A DNA stretch of 64,000 nt from contig OW804096.1 in NCBI GenBank assembly GCA_942159475.1, positions 106,738,194-106,802,193 of the forward strand. Reading direction: 5' to 3'. The translations under genes were made by a program, and so were the position numbers. Origin of the DNA: Sthenelais limicola. Lineage: Eukaryota > Annelida > Polychaeta > Phyllodocida > Sigalionidae. The notes under the pieces were generated by a model that saw only the letters and a program-made list of their open reading frames with translations, searched no databases and had not been told where the DNA came from. This document shows positions 27,301 to 42,300 of this stretch, piece by piece; the first letter of the stretch is position 1; every line of letters starts with the position of its first letter.

Positions 27301-30300
27301 TAGACGCTTCCTAGTTTTAAAATAAAATATAATAATCTGGATACATAATACCTATTAATAATAACAATTATCCTCCCTCACTTTCTACACGGTAAGGGCA
27401 TTATTACAATAAGCCAGCCTATTATAACACCTAGGGTGATTCAACATTGTAACATTTAGCGCAACAATATTCGGGAGCTAAAAACATATTCCATGTTGCT
27501 ATATTAGCTCCATGTAGCTTCATGATTGCTGACAAATGAACGCTCAATATGGTATAAAAGTTATGTCTATATATCTCTGCATTAATGGGTGGGTCATTTT
27601 TCGATTGCCGAAAAGTGACCCGTGGGTCAATTTTCGACGTCCAAAATCGACCCACGGGTCACTTTTCGACGGGGTCACTTTTCGATATCACACCGGCTCG
27701 GCCCAGTTTCTAATTACCATACTCTTGAATGTTGAAACTAGGAATGAAAAACGATCACAGGAAAATCACTCCTGAACAACAACAGTAACTTAAAAACACT
27801 GAATTGCACGACCCTTCAGAGATTACTTATATATCAGCAATTACTCATTGATGACTGGTTGAATATGAGAAAACAGTGAAAACATTTATTTGTATTTTAA
27901 ATCGAACAAGTCGATCTCTGAGTTGCAATTTGGAAATCGTGTTGGAACTGCATGGTAATTAATCCATGACACAGACCATTTTCTGCATTTGACTCTGAGC
28001 TCCTATAGATGGTATACAACTGGAACTCAATTTTTAAGTTCTATATCTAAGATTAAATAATGCAATATAATTGGTTATGAAACCTATAAACAAGTATCCC
28101 CCCTTTTTATGTCCGTATTCAAAAGGCGTTGACCCCAAGGCAAGGTCCATTTGAATACTGATACCGACCTATATAACACCAATGCGATAATCCCACATGA
28201 ATTGTGGAAAAATAAATGTTTCCTGTTCTATTCTTTGCTTGATGAAGCCAACAATATTTTCTACTAGTGTTGATCATATCAATATTGAACATTTTTACCT
28301 TCACCTACCTTATAATCCATGTGTCACAATTCCTTCCAACTCAGAACACAGCACCGCTAGTAATTACAGTAAAAGATGATAATGACAACGTCCCTCAATT
28401 TGTCGGGGAGCCTTATGAAGTCGTTTCAACGGAGGGTAGGTGTATGTCTTTGTCTAATGTGATTAATGTACCCTAGGTAGCTTCGCGTATATCGTGAACA
28501 AATTTTTTAAAGGCCCCTGATCCTTACTGAATAATACTGCAATCATCCATGGGAAATACTAACACACGTTCTTATTTTCGTTATAATTTAAATCATACAT
28601 AAACATATAGTTAAGTATTTCAAATATAAAATATACATTCAACTTATTTCATATACCACTTACATTGTTCACGATTGGAATAGAGAACTAAATATCATTT
28701 GTTTTAGGGTCGACCAGTTTATCTCTTGTCACGTATGTGAGTGCTACTGACGCTGACGCCGGAGAAAATGCTAGGGTTACTTTCCATTTACGCCCTGAAG
28801 ATAGCGAATTCTTGATCACCACAAGAAAGTTGACCGACTATACAATGGTAATCACCCCTTCATTGTATGATCCCTAGTACATTAAATCTCACGTTTCAAT
28901 AACAGCAGGAAGTGTGGAAGACAGAAAGGTTGAACTAGTTTTTGGCCATCAAAAGCTTAAACTAGGTTTTGGCCATCAAAAGGTTCAACTAGTTTTTAGT
29001 CATCAAAATCTTAAACTAGGTTTTGGCCATCAAAAGGTTAAACTAGGTTTTGGCCATCAAAAGGTTAAACTAGTTTTTCGCCATTGTTGTCGAGTGAAGG
29101 CAACAATTATTGCATAACGTGTGGATACCTTACTATCCCTTGACAACGGGCTTTTATCAAACAATCCACTTAGTAATCTGCACACTGCAAGTTATGAAAA
29201 GAATGATGCAGTTTCACAAGACATCTAGCCTACAAGAACTGTTCTCTATATATTGCCCAAAATACATTATTTATAACCTTAATCGTACGATGTTCCTGTT
29301 ATAGCTATTGTTGCTTGGTGCATGAGTAAGAATCAAGATCGATTTGCCATTTTTAGGGTGAAATACGTGTTGTGAAAGAATTGGATAGAGAAAAATCGGG
29401 GCTTGTTCTTGGAAACACGACCACTGAATACCACCTCAAAGTAATGGCCAGTGACCATGGCAATCCATCACAGACCAGTACAAGCACAGTAAGTGTAATA
29501 ATTCTGTAACAGAGAATTACAGGATCAATATTGTTATTACTTCATTTTTAAATCATAAATGTAGTGTCTGATCGAATATCTTAAGCGACTATGGAAACTC
29601 AGAATATTAATCAACAACAAGAACAACAGGATCTATTGGACCTTGCCAGCACACTCTGTTTAATCTCACTCCAAACCCAGAGCTACCCAGGGATGACTCG
29701 GCTGTCGCAGTGAGTCAACCCCTATTGCACGGATACTCAACCGCCAGTACAATAACAACATACACAGAGACAGGGTGTATATAATACAGTAAGATGACAA
29801 TACATAAGGTTTAGCTAGTACATAGGATAAAAATGTATAAAAACGGCCACACACGGATTACAGCGACCTCTCATGGTCAGCACCCAAAACTACCTGATTC
29901 GGCGACCAGCACCCTCCCATTTGGGTTGAAAAACAACAGCTCATCCGGAGGCTAAAATACTTATCTGACATAATTTTCTTTGGTATTTTTGGATCGGGGG
30001 AGAAAAATCGTCCAGGGGGAAGGTACCCTACAAATTTTTTTCTATCTTTTCTAACCATGAGGCCAACGAAATGCTTATTTTCATGCCAGCATCTCTCAAA
30101 AAAATGAATGTTTTCATATCCAAACCACTGTTTAAAAAATATTAATCAGTAATTTCGTGGAAAAACTCATTATTCTGAACTATCATGTTGTTTTGATTAA
30201 AAAATCACTATAGTTAACTTTTTAATAAATTTCTTGATGAAATAATGTAAGGTTGATTTATTTGGAAGCCCCCTGTCGCCGTAACAGGGGTCTAAATTAT

Positions 30301-33300
30301 TTTTTGAATATATAGACCTAGAAGAACTTAAAATGAAAGCAACCTAACCATTATTACTTAAAACATTGTTTATGATAAGTACATCCATTGTATCCATTGA
30401 ACATTCTCCAGCTAATTCTTCCTAGCTCAATATTGGGGTAAGGATGATAAGAAAAGTGAGTTGGAATATTGATGTCGCCGTAACGGGTGTATAGGTTTCC
30501 ATAATAAATAAATTAATATTAGGATGAATCATTTTCTGTAAGCATATTAATGTGTAAGAAACACTAGTAAAAACAAATAAATAAAAAAAAAGTTGTTGAA
30601 TTAATTTGGTAGGGGCCACAAGCAAAAAATTGTATGTCGCCGTAAAAGGGGTCTAGAGGGCGACCATGTCGCTGTAACGGGGGTCTAGAGGAGGCGGGGG
30701 TCTGTAGGGGGGTGGAAACTATTTTTTCTAACTTTTTCCCTATTAATTTTGCCTCTAAATACTTAAACATAACTTATATTTACCTCCAAAAACAACCAAA
30801 ACAAATATTCAAGTCAACTCAACAGGAAAACCATTGGGGAAACAATGTTATTAATATTTTTGTATATTCTAAATATAATGGGTTATATGAGTATAATGGG
30901 CAGAGCGTCAATGACCTGTGACCTCTACAGCTGCAATTACCATTACCATTACTGAATGGTTATTTGTCTGTAATTCTTCTTTCTTCAAAGTGATTTAAAA
31001 CATTATGTGTACATTTTTATTATTTATTTCTAATTTAAGTCCTCATTTATGTAGAAATGTGTACCTTTCCCCGGTGCCCTTACCATCAAAATTCAGGTCA
31101 CAGTGTCTCCCAAGCTGCCCTGACCACAATATTCATTTTTAACGTTCCCAATTTTGTCTATATTCGCAGCGATATATCTAGACGACACCATTACAAATTA
31201 AAGTTGCAAATGATATATATATAATATATCTTATTCTTTCCCTTCTGTCTGGCGTTCATAGTAAATGTACTTAAGAATGGGATGAGTGAAAGGGAACATT
31301 GAATTTATGGATAGCTTAATGATAGACGTTCTCAGCATCCTATGGGTGACGTCAGTTCATTGCTCTATCAATTAATAGTGAAGTGTTGAGAAATTTCATC
31401 GTAGCCAGAGCCCGTGTAATTCTTGCATATTTAAATGATACAAATGTTTGCTCAAATTGAGATATGCCAAATAATTGTGATATCAAAGTGGTCAAATTGA
31501 AAAGCCAAAGTTACCTGAGAAATGCAAACACGTCTACACAACATTCTTATGAAACCCAATGCCTTATACTTGTTTCCACAGGTCACAATATACATAAATG
31601 ACATAAACGACCACAAGCCCAGGTTTACTGACTCGTTGTACAAAGTCACAATATCTGAAGGCACACCTCCCGGAACGTCTATATTGAAGGTCAAAGCTTT
31701 AGATCCTGACACCTCAGCTGTAATTAAATACTCCATCGACGAAGAAAGTACGTATATTTCATATATTAAGTATTACATCAAATACATAATACAGGATCGT
31801 CACACATGATTTCTCCGCTTCGAAAATGTATACATTATAACACATGGTGTTTGGGCTTTAAATATATGTCAAAATCCACATTTATTTTTAAAACGGCATA
31901 CACTATTAATTATAGATTATTTAATTTGAAATCATTTAAAAGCTTTCAAACTTTTAACGCTGGAATATTTTATGTATGTAATTGCAAATTGCAAATTTTC
32001 CCTCTTTTATTATTAAAGGTCCATTCAGTATTGGGGAGACAGATGGACAGATTCATGTTGACTGGCCTCTGGATGCACTAGAACTGAATAGATACGAAGT
32101 CACCCTAAGGGCAAGTGATGGCAGTTTCCATGATACTGTAAGTAGAATTCATAATAAAGAACTTATAGACAAATTGTAGATATACATGTATATAAGAAGT
32201 GACATTTTGTTCATGAAGGTTTACATCCCTAAAAACCTTTCTAGGCACATCCGGGGATATGTTTTTATTTCTATTTTCCTTTTGCGGTTCCTCGTTTACT
32301 GATAAAATAAGCTGTTGCTTCCCTGTTTTTCCTTTACCTGCATCATCTCTATTGTATGCTTTCAATCACTCACACAGTGTTACGTGGGGGGGGGGGGGGG
32401 GGGGTGTAATCTCTGTTCTCGGCTTACTTCGACACAGTTCCAAGTAACTCCCCCTTCCATGCCTTTTGTTCTACATTTTCTGAAATGATTTATTATAATA
32501 TTTTATCCAGGTGGGCATTTTGCAGTCTAATATTTTCAGTGCACCTGATTAGAACATTTCAATCAGACGTTATCAAAATCTTTAAAAGGTAACAGTCATC
32601 ACCATTCCGCAAAATGTAGTACGGAGTCAAATTTCGAGAAGTTATATACCATATCCTACGTCATTGTTAATTGATATATCCATCTTAACTCCATATATAT
32701 GTATTATACATGTATTTTGTTATTCCTTGAGTGATGCCCACTAGCCTCATAAAACAACTTTCATCATTAGTAGTGGGTGTCGCTCTGGGATTAAAGGGTT
32801 GGACATTGGCTTTGGGAGTAACTAGACTCTTTCTTTTAGCTCTCTTGTGTGAAAGACACAGCTTGGACCACCCATAATGACCATCACACATATAATGCCC
32901 CTTTTAAACATACTAGTAGCCTGAACTCTTGGCCACTGTGATAAGATCGATTTTTACCAAGCCTACACAACCTTTGTTTTCTCTAGGGGAGTCTCATCTC
33001 CTACCTAAAGTACATACACGTCTACACAACATTCTTATGAAACCCAATGCCGTATACTTGTTACCAGAGGTCACAATTTACATAAATGACATAAACGGAG
33101 CCCTTCCCTGTCCAGTGCATGGGTTGCTTGATTTCCCTGGACAATGATCTTATGAATCTTTGAATCTTATAAAAATTTATAAATTCATATGAATGATAAA
33201 TGATCCTTATTATCATCATTATACAGGCTCCCTTGGAAATAACCATAATCGACGCTAATAACCACAGTCCTCAGTTCAAACAAGATGTATACCATTTCCA

Positions 33301-36300
33301 CGCACTGGAAAATGATCACTCGGGACTCCTCGGACAAGTGGTGGGCCAAGTGGTGGCGATAGACAGGGATCCAGGGGAAAACGGTAGGATTACTTACCAC
33401 CTGAGGTCACGAAGTGCTCAAGGAAAATTTGATATCAAGGAGGTGAGTAACATTATTCCTTTCCATCGAAACTTGAAATTATATACTAGTAAGTGAAAAC
33501 TTTTTGAGAAACCGAAATTTCTTGTAGAAATATGTAAACTAGCGATACTACATGCACTTATTATGTTATTTACAGGAGCAATTATTTATATGATATACAC
33601 CAATATGGTTTTATCTGTTGAAGACAGTGACCTCCACTTATTAATCTATTTATGTTAAATCAATAACTGTTGGACTAGGATATATGGAGAAATTAAATTT
33701 GGGTAATTCATTCTGCACGAATAAGCATACTTCAAATCAAATTATAATAGCAGAAACTTATGTAAGCGACACCATGATTCCATATATAATAAATATATGT
33801 ATTGTCATATTGGACTGCCAGCCCGAGGTCGGTCAGATTACCACCTTTGGACAATTGGATCGTGAAACAACCTCCTCGTATACCTTAATAGTCACAGCAT
33901 CGGACATGGGTATACCCCCTCGAATGGTAAGACGTCCCTGCTATTTATCCTACATGAATTTATTTACATAATGAGAATAGGGACATAATAATTTGATTTA
34001 TCATAATTGGGAACACTACATATCAAACAACATCTGTTATCGACCTTTTTACTTTTCAAGTTAGAGGTAAACTTGAAAAGTATTTCAGTCGTAAATTTTC
34101 GTTTTCGTTTCGTTTTCGTTTCGTCATTACCACATAGGCAATAAGGCATTGCAGCTAGGGCCTGTTGTATAAGCTAAGGAAGGAATTATTTGTGGGAATT
34201 CAGGACTACACTTTCTTTCCTTAGCTTATACAACAGACACCGGGTGTCTAGTTCAGTATTGAACATATTGATTGAATTTTAAGTGCCAATCGTCCGATCA
34301 GAGTCATTTATACATATCTATAATTATGCCCTTACTGGTGATTCATTGCTCAGTGAAGCATCAACCCAACCCAACTGATGGGTCTCTAACTATGATCAAC
34401 AACTTGATTGCCTTTTAGAAACTGAAAAGCCTATTTTGATCAACCTTGCTTCTTTGGACACATACCATTACATACACATACATGCAAACATAGAGCCTTA
34501 CAGCCACATTTCTGAGCAGCTATTATTATCGAGGTGACCTATTATGTAGTATGATAACATTAATTTAAACTTCAAAAGTTTATATCTGTCGTAGACAGTG
34601 CGGGTGCAACTTGTTTTTGTATATTTCATTCATTCATTTATTTCTGAATTTATATTTTATGATTTTATGATCGGCGTGACTCAGGTGTTTAAGAACCGAC
34701 ACTAGTTGTTGCATGACTTTAATTTAATTGAATATTATATGAAACTTGAATATTGAGTAATGTGATGCTGAATCATTAAAGCGAGCTAATAAGACAGCTA
34801 TTTTACAGAGGTTATCCACTGAGCTTATGTACTGCTGTACATTGCGTCTCATTGCATACTTAGCGTTGCATGGTGTCCTATTGATAAACTCTTGCGTTTT
34901 CAAACCTCCTCGGCGTATCGTTGGGTAGTCCAGACAGCCCACGCATCACTGGGTACACCAAATAAGGATCGATATATATCGTATATATATATCTACTTAT
35001 TTATAACACTTATTTATGTTCATTATGTACGCATTGGATCTGATATTGGGTTATCGCATTATATATATGGTTGTATTGTAATTGTTAAACCACTAGTCGT
35101 TTGCTAGTCTAATAGTTATATTCCTCCACATCTGACATAAATCCTATACTTCTCATCAGACCACTTGTGATGTGGAGATAGAGATAGGTGACGCTAATGA
35201 CAATGCGCCATACTTTATTGATGCACCATACACAGGAGAAATCATGGAGAATTCCGGTGCTGGCTCCACAGTCTTCATTGTAAGTATAATAAATAACCAT
35301 TGTGTAATGCAACATCACAATTTACGTATGTCTTTTTATCTTCTACGTTGTACATTCTTTATCCTGCTTCTATACATCATTAAATGATATCTTTTAAAAC
35401 ATTTTCATTTGTGATAATTCATTATACAGCATGGGTATTATTCTGACAAGGTGCATTTTTTTTTATTCAATGTTAGATATTTGATATAATTCTTCCTACC
35501 AATCCTAGATAATTGGAGACGACAAGGTAGGCTAAGATTTACCAGAAGGTAGAATATATTATTCCTCCCACGCATGTCCACATTTCTGGCACAACATTAT
35601 TTCCCATGACTATTATACGACTCACCATTATGGAAATTCTTGAGTCTAGTACAAATTATGTATGTTGATCATGCCATATTTGATGCACCTGCCATGTCCA
35701 AAGACATATGATTCTTTTCTCTTCCTCAGAGGGAAATCGCTTGTCACAAATGCTTGCATGATGAATAATTGCTAATTAAATAGGTTTTAGCCTACGCCTT
35801 CAATCAATTTACGTCTAAGCCTCTGCACACGCCCTTGCCATTTATCATACTTGAAGAATTTGACATTTTCTTATGATCGTTTTCTTGTTGATCGGTGCGT
35901 TATCAGATTCTCAAAAGTAGTTTTGTTATAGATTTGGAGATATTCAAACTAGATTCTAATAGAATATGAATTTTCTGGTGAATCTTGTCAAGTCGGATTA
36001 TTGAGGGCCTTGTGATGAACGCTTTTTAAAGAATCATATTCGCTTAAACGCAGAATTGATATCGCTTTTGCATGCTGCCATGACTCAAAGTGAGTCAGTA
36101 GAATTAGGCAAACGCTTAAAGCACAAAATGAAGCTTGAAATAGATATAATTGTATTTTTCGTGATAGCCTTGAGAGCCTTCTGTAGTTTTACTGGGATAT
36201 TTGTTGAGTAGCCAGAAACCATTATAAAACTTCTAAAGCAACATCCTAATCCTGATCAATTTGTCTCTGCTTTGAGGGTAATGTATTATTTATGTTCTTT

Positions 36301-39300
36301 CTAGTTCCCACTGATAAAGGCAGATGACGATGATATCGGAGATAACGCCGACATTGTGTTCAGTTTGATGGGAAAATACTCCTCTTGGTTTGATATAGAT
36401 TCCTTTACAGCGGCCATTACCTTAAACGAAGAAGGAAGCGCGTCCCTCGATCGTGAACTCACTCCGTTTATTGACCTTGAGGTAAACCAATTGTGTCATC
36501 CCGTCTCAAGACAGATTAATATACTGATAATAGGATTATTATGCTGGGTGTCCTACTCTCATAGAAATAAACGTTAATGTTGTGAGAAAAGTTCTCCTTA
36601 AGGATGAGACGTTTTAAATAGGATACATATTTAATGATAACATATACGTCTGATGAGCTTTATTCACAGACCTATAAGCCTTAAAATGTTTCCTTTTCAC
36701 ATGGACAAAAATCTCAAATCTATTTTGTATGTCTATGAAGGAAAGACGTCGCTGCTTAGATTCTTACGTTTATTATTTAAATATTTCAAAAGATTAATGT
36801 CAGTGTTGCTTTCATTTGAAAAGAAAATAATGGAAAAGTACCGAAGCGTGCTAGGACGTGCTATGCTCGCTCGTCAATAATTCCCAAGACGCACCAGTGG
36901 GGGGACTCTATGGAACTTGCCGCTTCCTGTCAGAACAGGTCGTGTGTGCTAGTGTGTCTAGGGACTTAAAACAGTATTGTTTTACCCCGATAGTGAAGTT
37001 TTAGTGTATGTGAGTCCATGAATGGCGATTGCAGAAGGGATGTGGTGGTGCGCTTACTAGGTAAACAAACCTGTTTGGAGGTAGCGCGGCAGTCACGCCA
37101 TCTGGTGGAATGGGGGGGGGGGGGGGAATACGACCATTTGCATCGGGCTGCCTTTGCGCATACTATTTTTAGATATAAAACGCCAGTACGCCACCAATTA
37201 TTGCAACCTGCGCCTATGATATATTTCTTTATACTACTACCTAATACTTGGCGAGTAAGTAGTATAAGGAAATGGCTGTAAGCTTCGGGTTGACTGTTCC
37301 GTGACAGGCTTCACCAGGTCGCCTTTATTAATGTTATGGGCGCGCTGGAAAGCCTACGAGTAGAAGCGTTGGTCTATTTCTGTACATTTTCAAAACAGAA
37401 TATAAATTCAATATATATAAAGCGCTTTCAACTAGATAGCGACTCTTTTTGGTTATCTCGTCGTAGACACTTTATATTTGGAATATATATATATATGTCA
37501 TTTTAAGATTAAATTGTTTTTTATGGTCTGTCATGCTTTTGTGGACACAGCCCCCCAGTGTAAGGTTTCATCTGGTCCTATTTGATTGATGATATGTATT
37601 GTACTTTGAAATATTTGATTCGTCCTTGAATGACGGAGAATAATTGTTATATGTGCTAGAAATTAGTTTTTTTTATTATCTTTTATCTTTAAACTGAGTA
37701 ATATTCTTGGAAATAATGTAACAACATCTAGATGTTCTCTCTATTTGCCTATAAATTATACTTAAATCAGCTGTGCTGGGAATAATGGATCTTCATAGCG
37801 CTCTAGCTGAATAAAAATATTAAAACAAAATATAGGTAGACGAAGTGTGAGACACCTAACCTGTACTAAACTGTAACTGTATTTCTTTACCTATACTCTG
37901 TGCCAGGGATAGAACAAAATAATAAACAATGTTTCCTCCTCATTGCCACAGAAAGAAAGAAGAATTAAAATCAATATACAAGTATATCCATTACGCATGT
38001 GTTAGCTATTGTATCGTTAAAATTAAGTTGTCTATTTCTCCAGATTCTTGCCAAAGACAGAAATGGCACTGCGGGCAGCCTACACAACTCTTCAAACATA
38101 AATATCAGGGTACTGGATATGAATGACAACTATCCTATATATAAGAAGAGCTTATACCAATTTTCTGTGTATGAAGACGCTTGGGCGAATACTAAGATTG
38201 GCCGTGTCGAAGCTGAAGATTCTGACATTGACCCTAACAATAGGATAACATACAGTATAATGTCAGGAGGTAGCGGGAGATTCTTTATAGACAGAGTTAC
38301 CGGTGGGTATAATCTATCAACGTTAACAGATAATGCTGATAATGAATAATTGTGTGCAGTGTTCTAATATTCTCATTATCATAATCACTTGTGAATATAA
38401 TTTTCATCTATATTCTATTCAGGTGACATATCCGTCGCGGGAGGTCTAGACCGAGAATTAAAAGCGTTCTACTTGTTGAATGTGTCAGCCATGGACGGTG
38501 GAGTGATTCCAAGACAACTTGAAGGCACTTCACTTGTCAATATTACAATTTTGGATGTAAATGACAACCCCCCAAAATTCACTAAACCTGAATATGATTT
38601 TGAAGTGATGGAAAATCAAATGGATAATCCTTATATCGGCATTGTCCAGGCAGAAGATTCTGATTCCGGTAGGAATGGGAGGATAAAATATTCAATTCTT
38701 ACCTCCGATGGTAAGTAAAGCAAACCCCAAATTATTACCTATGAAGAAATAATGCAGACAGAGTACTCCACCTTAAGCTGTAATATATACTTATAATGTT
38801 GAACATATAATCGCCTCTAGTCGCACTTGTTAACTCGTTAACTTGTGCATTAAAAAGTCAACTTCAGGAAGTATTATATATCGACAATATCTTTTATTTC
38901 CAGTGCCCTTCAAAATAGATCCCGATTCAGGATGGCTCGCACTCACTTCCACGTTGGACAGGGAAACAACTAAAATACATTCTCTGACCATCCAGGCAAA
39001 AGACGATGGACAACCAACATTGTATGCGCGTATCAGCGTGAACATCCAACTCAAGGATGCCAACGATAATAGTCCACAATTCGAACAAAGTGTCTACAAA
39101 TTGAACATTCTGGAGAAAATGCCAGTTGGTTCAGTAATTGTTTATACAAAAGCTGTTGATCCTGATGAAGGACCAAATGGTGAAATTGTTTATTCATTGC
39201 ACAGCGATTCGAGGGCAAGTGAGTACTTTAACGTGGGACAAAAGTCTGGGCTAGTGACCGTGGCAAACCCAATAATGAAATCTGCTTTGGAACAGATAGA

Positions 39301-42300
39301 CGTCACGATGGCAGGCAATGACACAATATACTTGACAGTCAGGGCCATGGACACTGGAAACCCTCCTCTGATCAGTGAAGCACAATTGGAAGTCCACGTG
39401 GACGACATGAACAACGACGCACCTCAGTTCTTAAGAGATAGCTATACAGTTGAGATGGATGAAGAAGCTCCTGAAGGTAAAAATAATCTGTGTGTCGACT
39501 AGCTATGCTTCATAAATTAACACATAGCGTACATAGGATACTGTAGTTGATGACTGGTCATACATGTACCGTGAATATGCTGGACACCAGACCAAAATGA
39601 CAATTAGACGTTGAAGGCGAGCACGACATTATGAAAATGATGTAGTGTTAATGGCATACATATCACATAGAAAATGATGTAGTGTTAATGGCATACATAT
39701 CACATAGACGTGCACGCTATCATTAATTTCATTGTTTTTAATCGAATAGATTATATCAATTACCATATTTATTTAACAGGAATGCTGGCCCTTACCGTGG
39801 AAGCGATATCGGCAAATGCAGATGCCCAAATCTCCTATGCAGTTATGCATTCTGAACACTTCCAGATTGTAAAGCCCTTGCAGGTAGACTTGACTTTGTA
39901 AACCAATAACTGACGTGATCTAGAATCTATTCATTCCAGTCTTATTTACTGTCTGTTTGACATAGCCTCCCAACGTAGATTTCTTTATTGAAACATTTGT
40001 ATTGGCCATTTTCAACATTTAGCAATTCAAATGTTGGGAGGAGTGCTGCCAACCGTCTGAATTTCAGATTCTTTTAGCTTATGACTTGGTTGAAAAAGAG
40101 AGTTATGGAGTGGAATTTTTGCACTTTTTATTGGACTTTAACTTTAGCAATTCAGTTATAGGCATAGTTTTCATGCGTTACCATACCATACTCATAAGTT
40201 ATTATGTTATTTATACATTATATTTATCGATCAACTGCATCCTCATAAATATAATTATATCGAAAATAACCAGCGAGGATTTAAAAAAGAAAATCACCTA
40301 TTATTCTATATTTTAGTTATACAAAATTCCATCATTACATAGCCTATTTCAATACAAAGCTTTTAGATTTTCACGAAAGACACATTGTTATTTAAATCCC
40401 TTATAGAAGTGAACAAATTGTTCCATAGTTTACGGTTATAATAATAAACGCGTGTCTTCATCTCTTCACGCTTCGATAAGATACAGCCTTTGTTTGCTGT
40501 CCTGGCCACTTCCAGCAATTACCCTATTACCTGTCTATCTATTTAACTTATTCTGTCATTTTTCCGGTGATAAACATAATAATAAAAGTTAGTTAACATA
40601 CCATCTGTTTTCATGCGTCGCCTGATTGAATGTATAACAAGAATTTATTCCCATGTCCCTATATTGTGTCTCATGTAACTCGCAGTTACAATTAGGTAAA
40701 TTCACTCTTGCTGAGAGAAAACTGAATTAGGATCGATTACATTTGTTTCTAGGTCTCTTATGCACAAATGTCTGTCAGTTATATAAACATGCCCTGTCCT
40801 AGTCTATAGAGATCTATCAAGTAGTGTTTGCATTGTCGTTGCCCTAAAGCAATATCTTATATAGCAATTGTACTTCTCTGACATAACCTGGGGTACACAT
40901 AAATATCATTATCACTTACGAATTTCAGGGAGACATAGTGACTGCCGGGAGAAGGCTCGATCGAGAAACTCAGGCAGCACATTCATTTACAGTCAAAGCA
41001 GTGGACAATTTAGTATCTCAGGGAACAGCGTATGCGTCAGTGCAAGTCATATTAAAAGATATCAATGACAACAAACCAGAGTTTTCACGCGAACAATATA
41101 CATTTGATATCGTCGAGGGAGATTATAGAACAGATTTCAAGAATCTGGGTATCATCAGTGCCAAGGATAATGACGGTTCCGGTCCCAATAGTCAAATCAC
41201 TTACGCGTTATCGTCAGAAAACAAAAATGGTACGACTTTGACTTACTCCCATTACTTTTTGCAAGGTGCCCTGTGTTAACATCATTTCTAACCCTATGAA
41301 TTGAACTTCTGTTAGTTCTTGGCAATGGGCACCTTCAAATGTATACTTGAAAAGCAGTGATATGTTGAAACTCTATATTAAATACAATTTTTATAAAAAA
41401 TATTTCAGAGAATCCGTTTACCATAGACCAAAACAGAGGACAATTGAGAGCCACCGGACTTATCGATAGAGAGGACTGTCCAGTATATCGCATGCTTCTG
41501 GTGGCTACAGACGGTGGAAATCCCCCATCAGAGGCATTTACCGAAGTTAACGTCAGAGTTTTAGATGTTAATGACAATGCCCCTATATTTGAAGGCGATC
41601 CCTACAGCGCATCCATCGAAACATTGAATCATTCCGGAGCAGAAGTTATCGCCGTGGTGGCTGAAGATGACGATTCTGGAAGGAACGGAACTGTAATATA
41701 TGAGCTCGTATCTACTCCTGAAGAACCCTTGCCGTTCTACATTCAGACTAGGGGTATTCTCTTTTTTTTTCATGCACTCCTTTAATCAATATGTTCGGAT
41801 AATGTAATGTCTTTGGGGATGGGATAAGGCGACTATTAAAACCTCACGAGGCAGACTACAAAAATATATATTACTAGCAAAGTACCCGTGCTCCGGACGG
41901 TCCCCCTCTCTCCCCACATTTCCCCCTCTCCCTCTTTTCCCTCCGCCTCTTCTCTGTCTCTCATACCTGTTTTTCTCTCCCAAACCCATCTCCGATCCCC
42001 CCTCCCCCTCCTCTCTTCCTCATGCTCCCCCTCCTCGCTTTCTCTCCCTCCCCTCTCTCCCTTCCCCTACATCCTCTCCCTCCCTTCTTTTCCCTCTCCC
42101 TCTTCTTTCCCTCCCCCTCTCCTATTTCCCCACCCTCTCCCTTTTCCTCACTCTCCCTTCTACAACCTCTCCCTCCCCTCCCCCTCTCCAATACCCCCAC
42201 CCTCTCCCACTCCTCTGCATGTAGTGGCAAATGATCACAGGGGCTTTCCCAGGCTATAAATAGAGTGTGGAGATCCCAATTTAAAAAAGGCTTCAAAATC

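Larger units (their letters stand above)
20485..28344 (+). other. Large intron between exons 21 and 22
   Basis: 7.9 kb. Holds the nested 218-codon ORF (23679-24335), poly-G and poly-C runs around 22914-23160, short GCCGCxxCC repeats at 24840-24905, a foldback repeat (25480-25728), a C-rich CCCCCACCCTAGG repeat near 26208-26340, and a GTCGGCCCA minisatellite interrupted by an inverted-repeat element (27020-27692). Nothing else recognised. Confidence 0.8.

Noticed and set aside
28914..29117. 67-codon ORF with GHQK repeats
   Set aside because: 27-bp tandem repeat in an intron; period divisible by 3 explains the open frame.
33070..33147. Real alternative exon from the exon-25 duplicate
   Set aside because: Homology ends before the DxNDHxPxF linker motif, no in-frame donor follows, and the model is complete without it.
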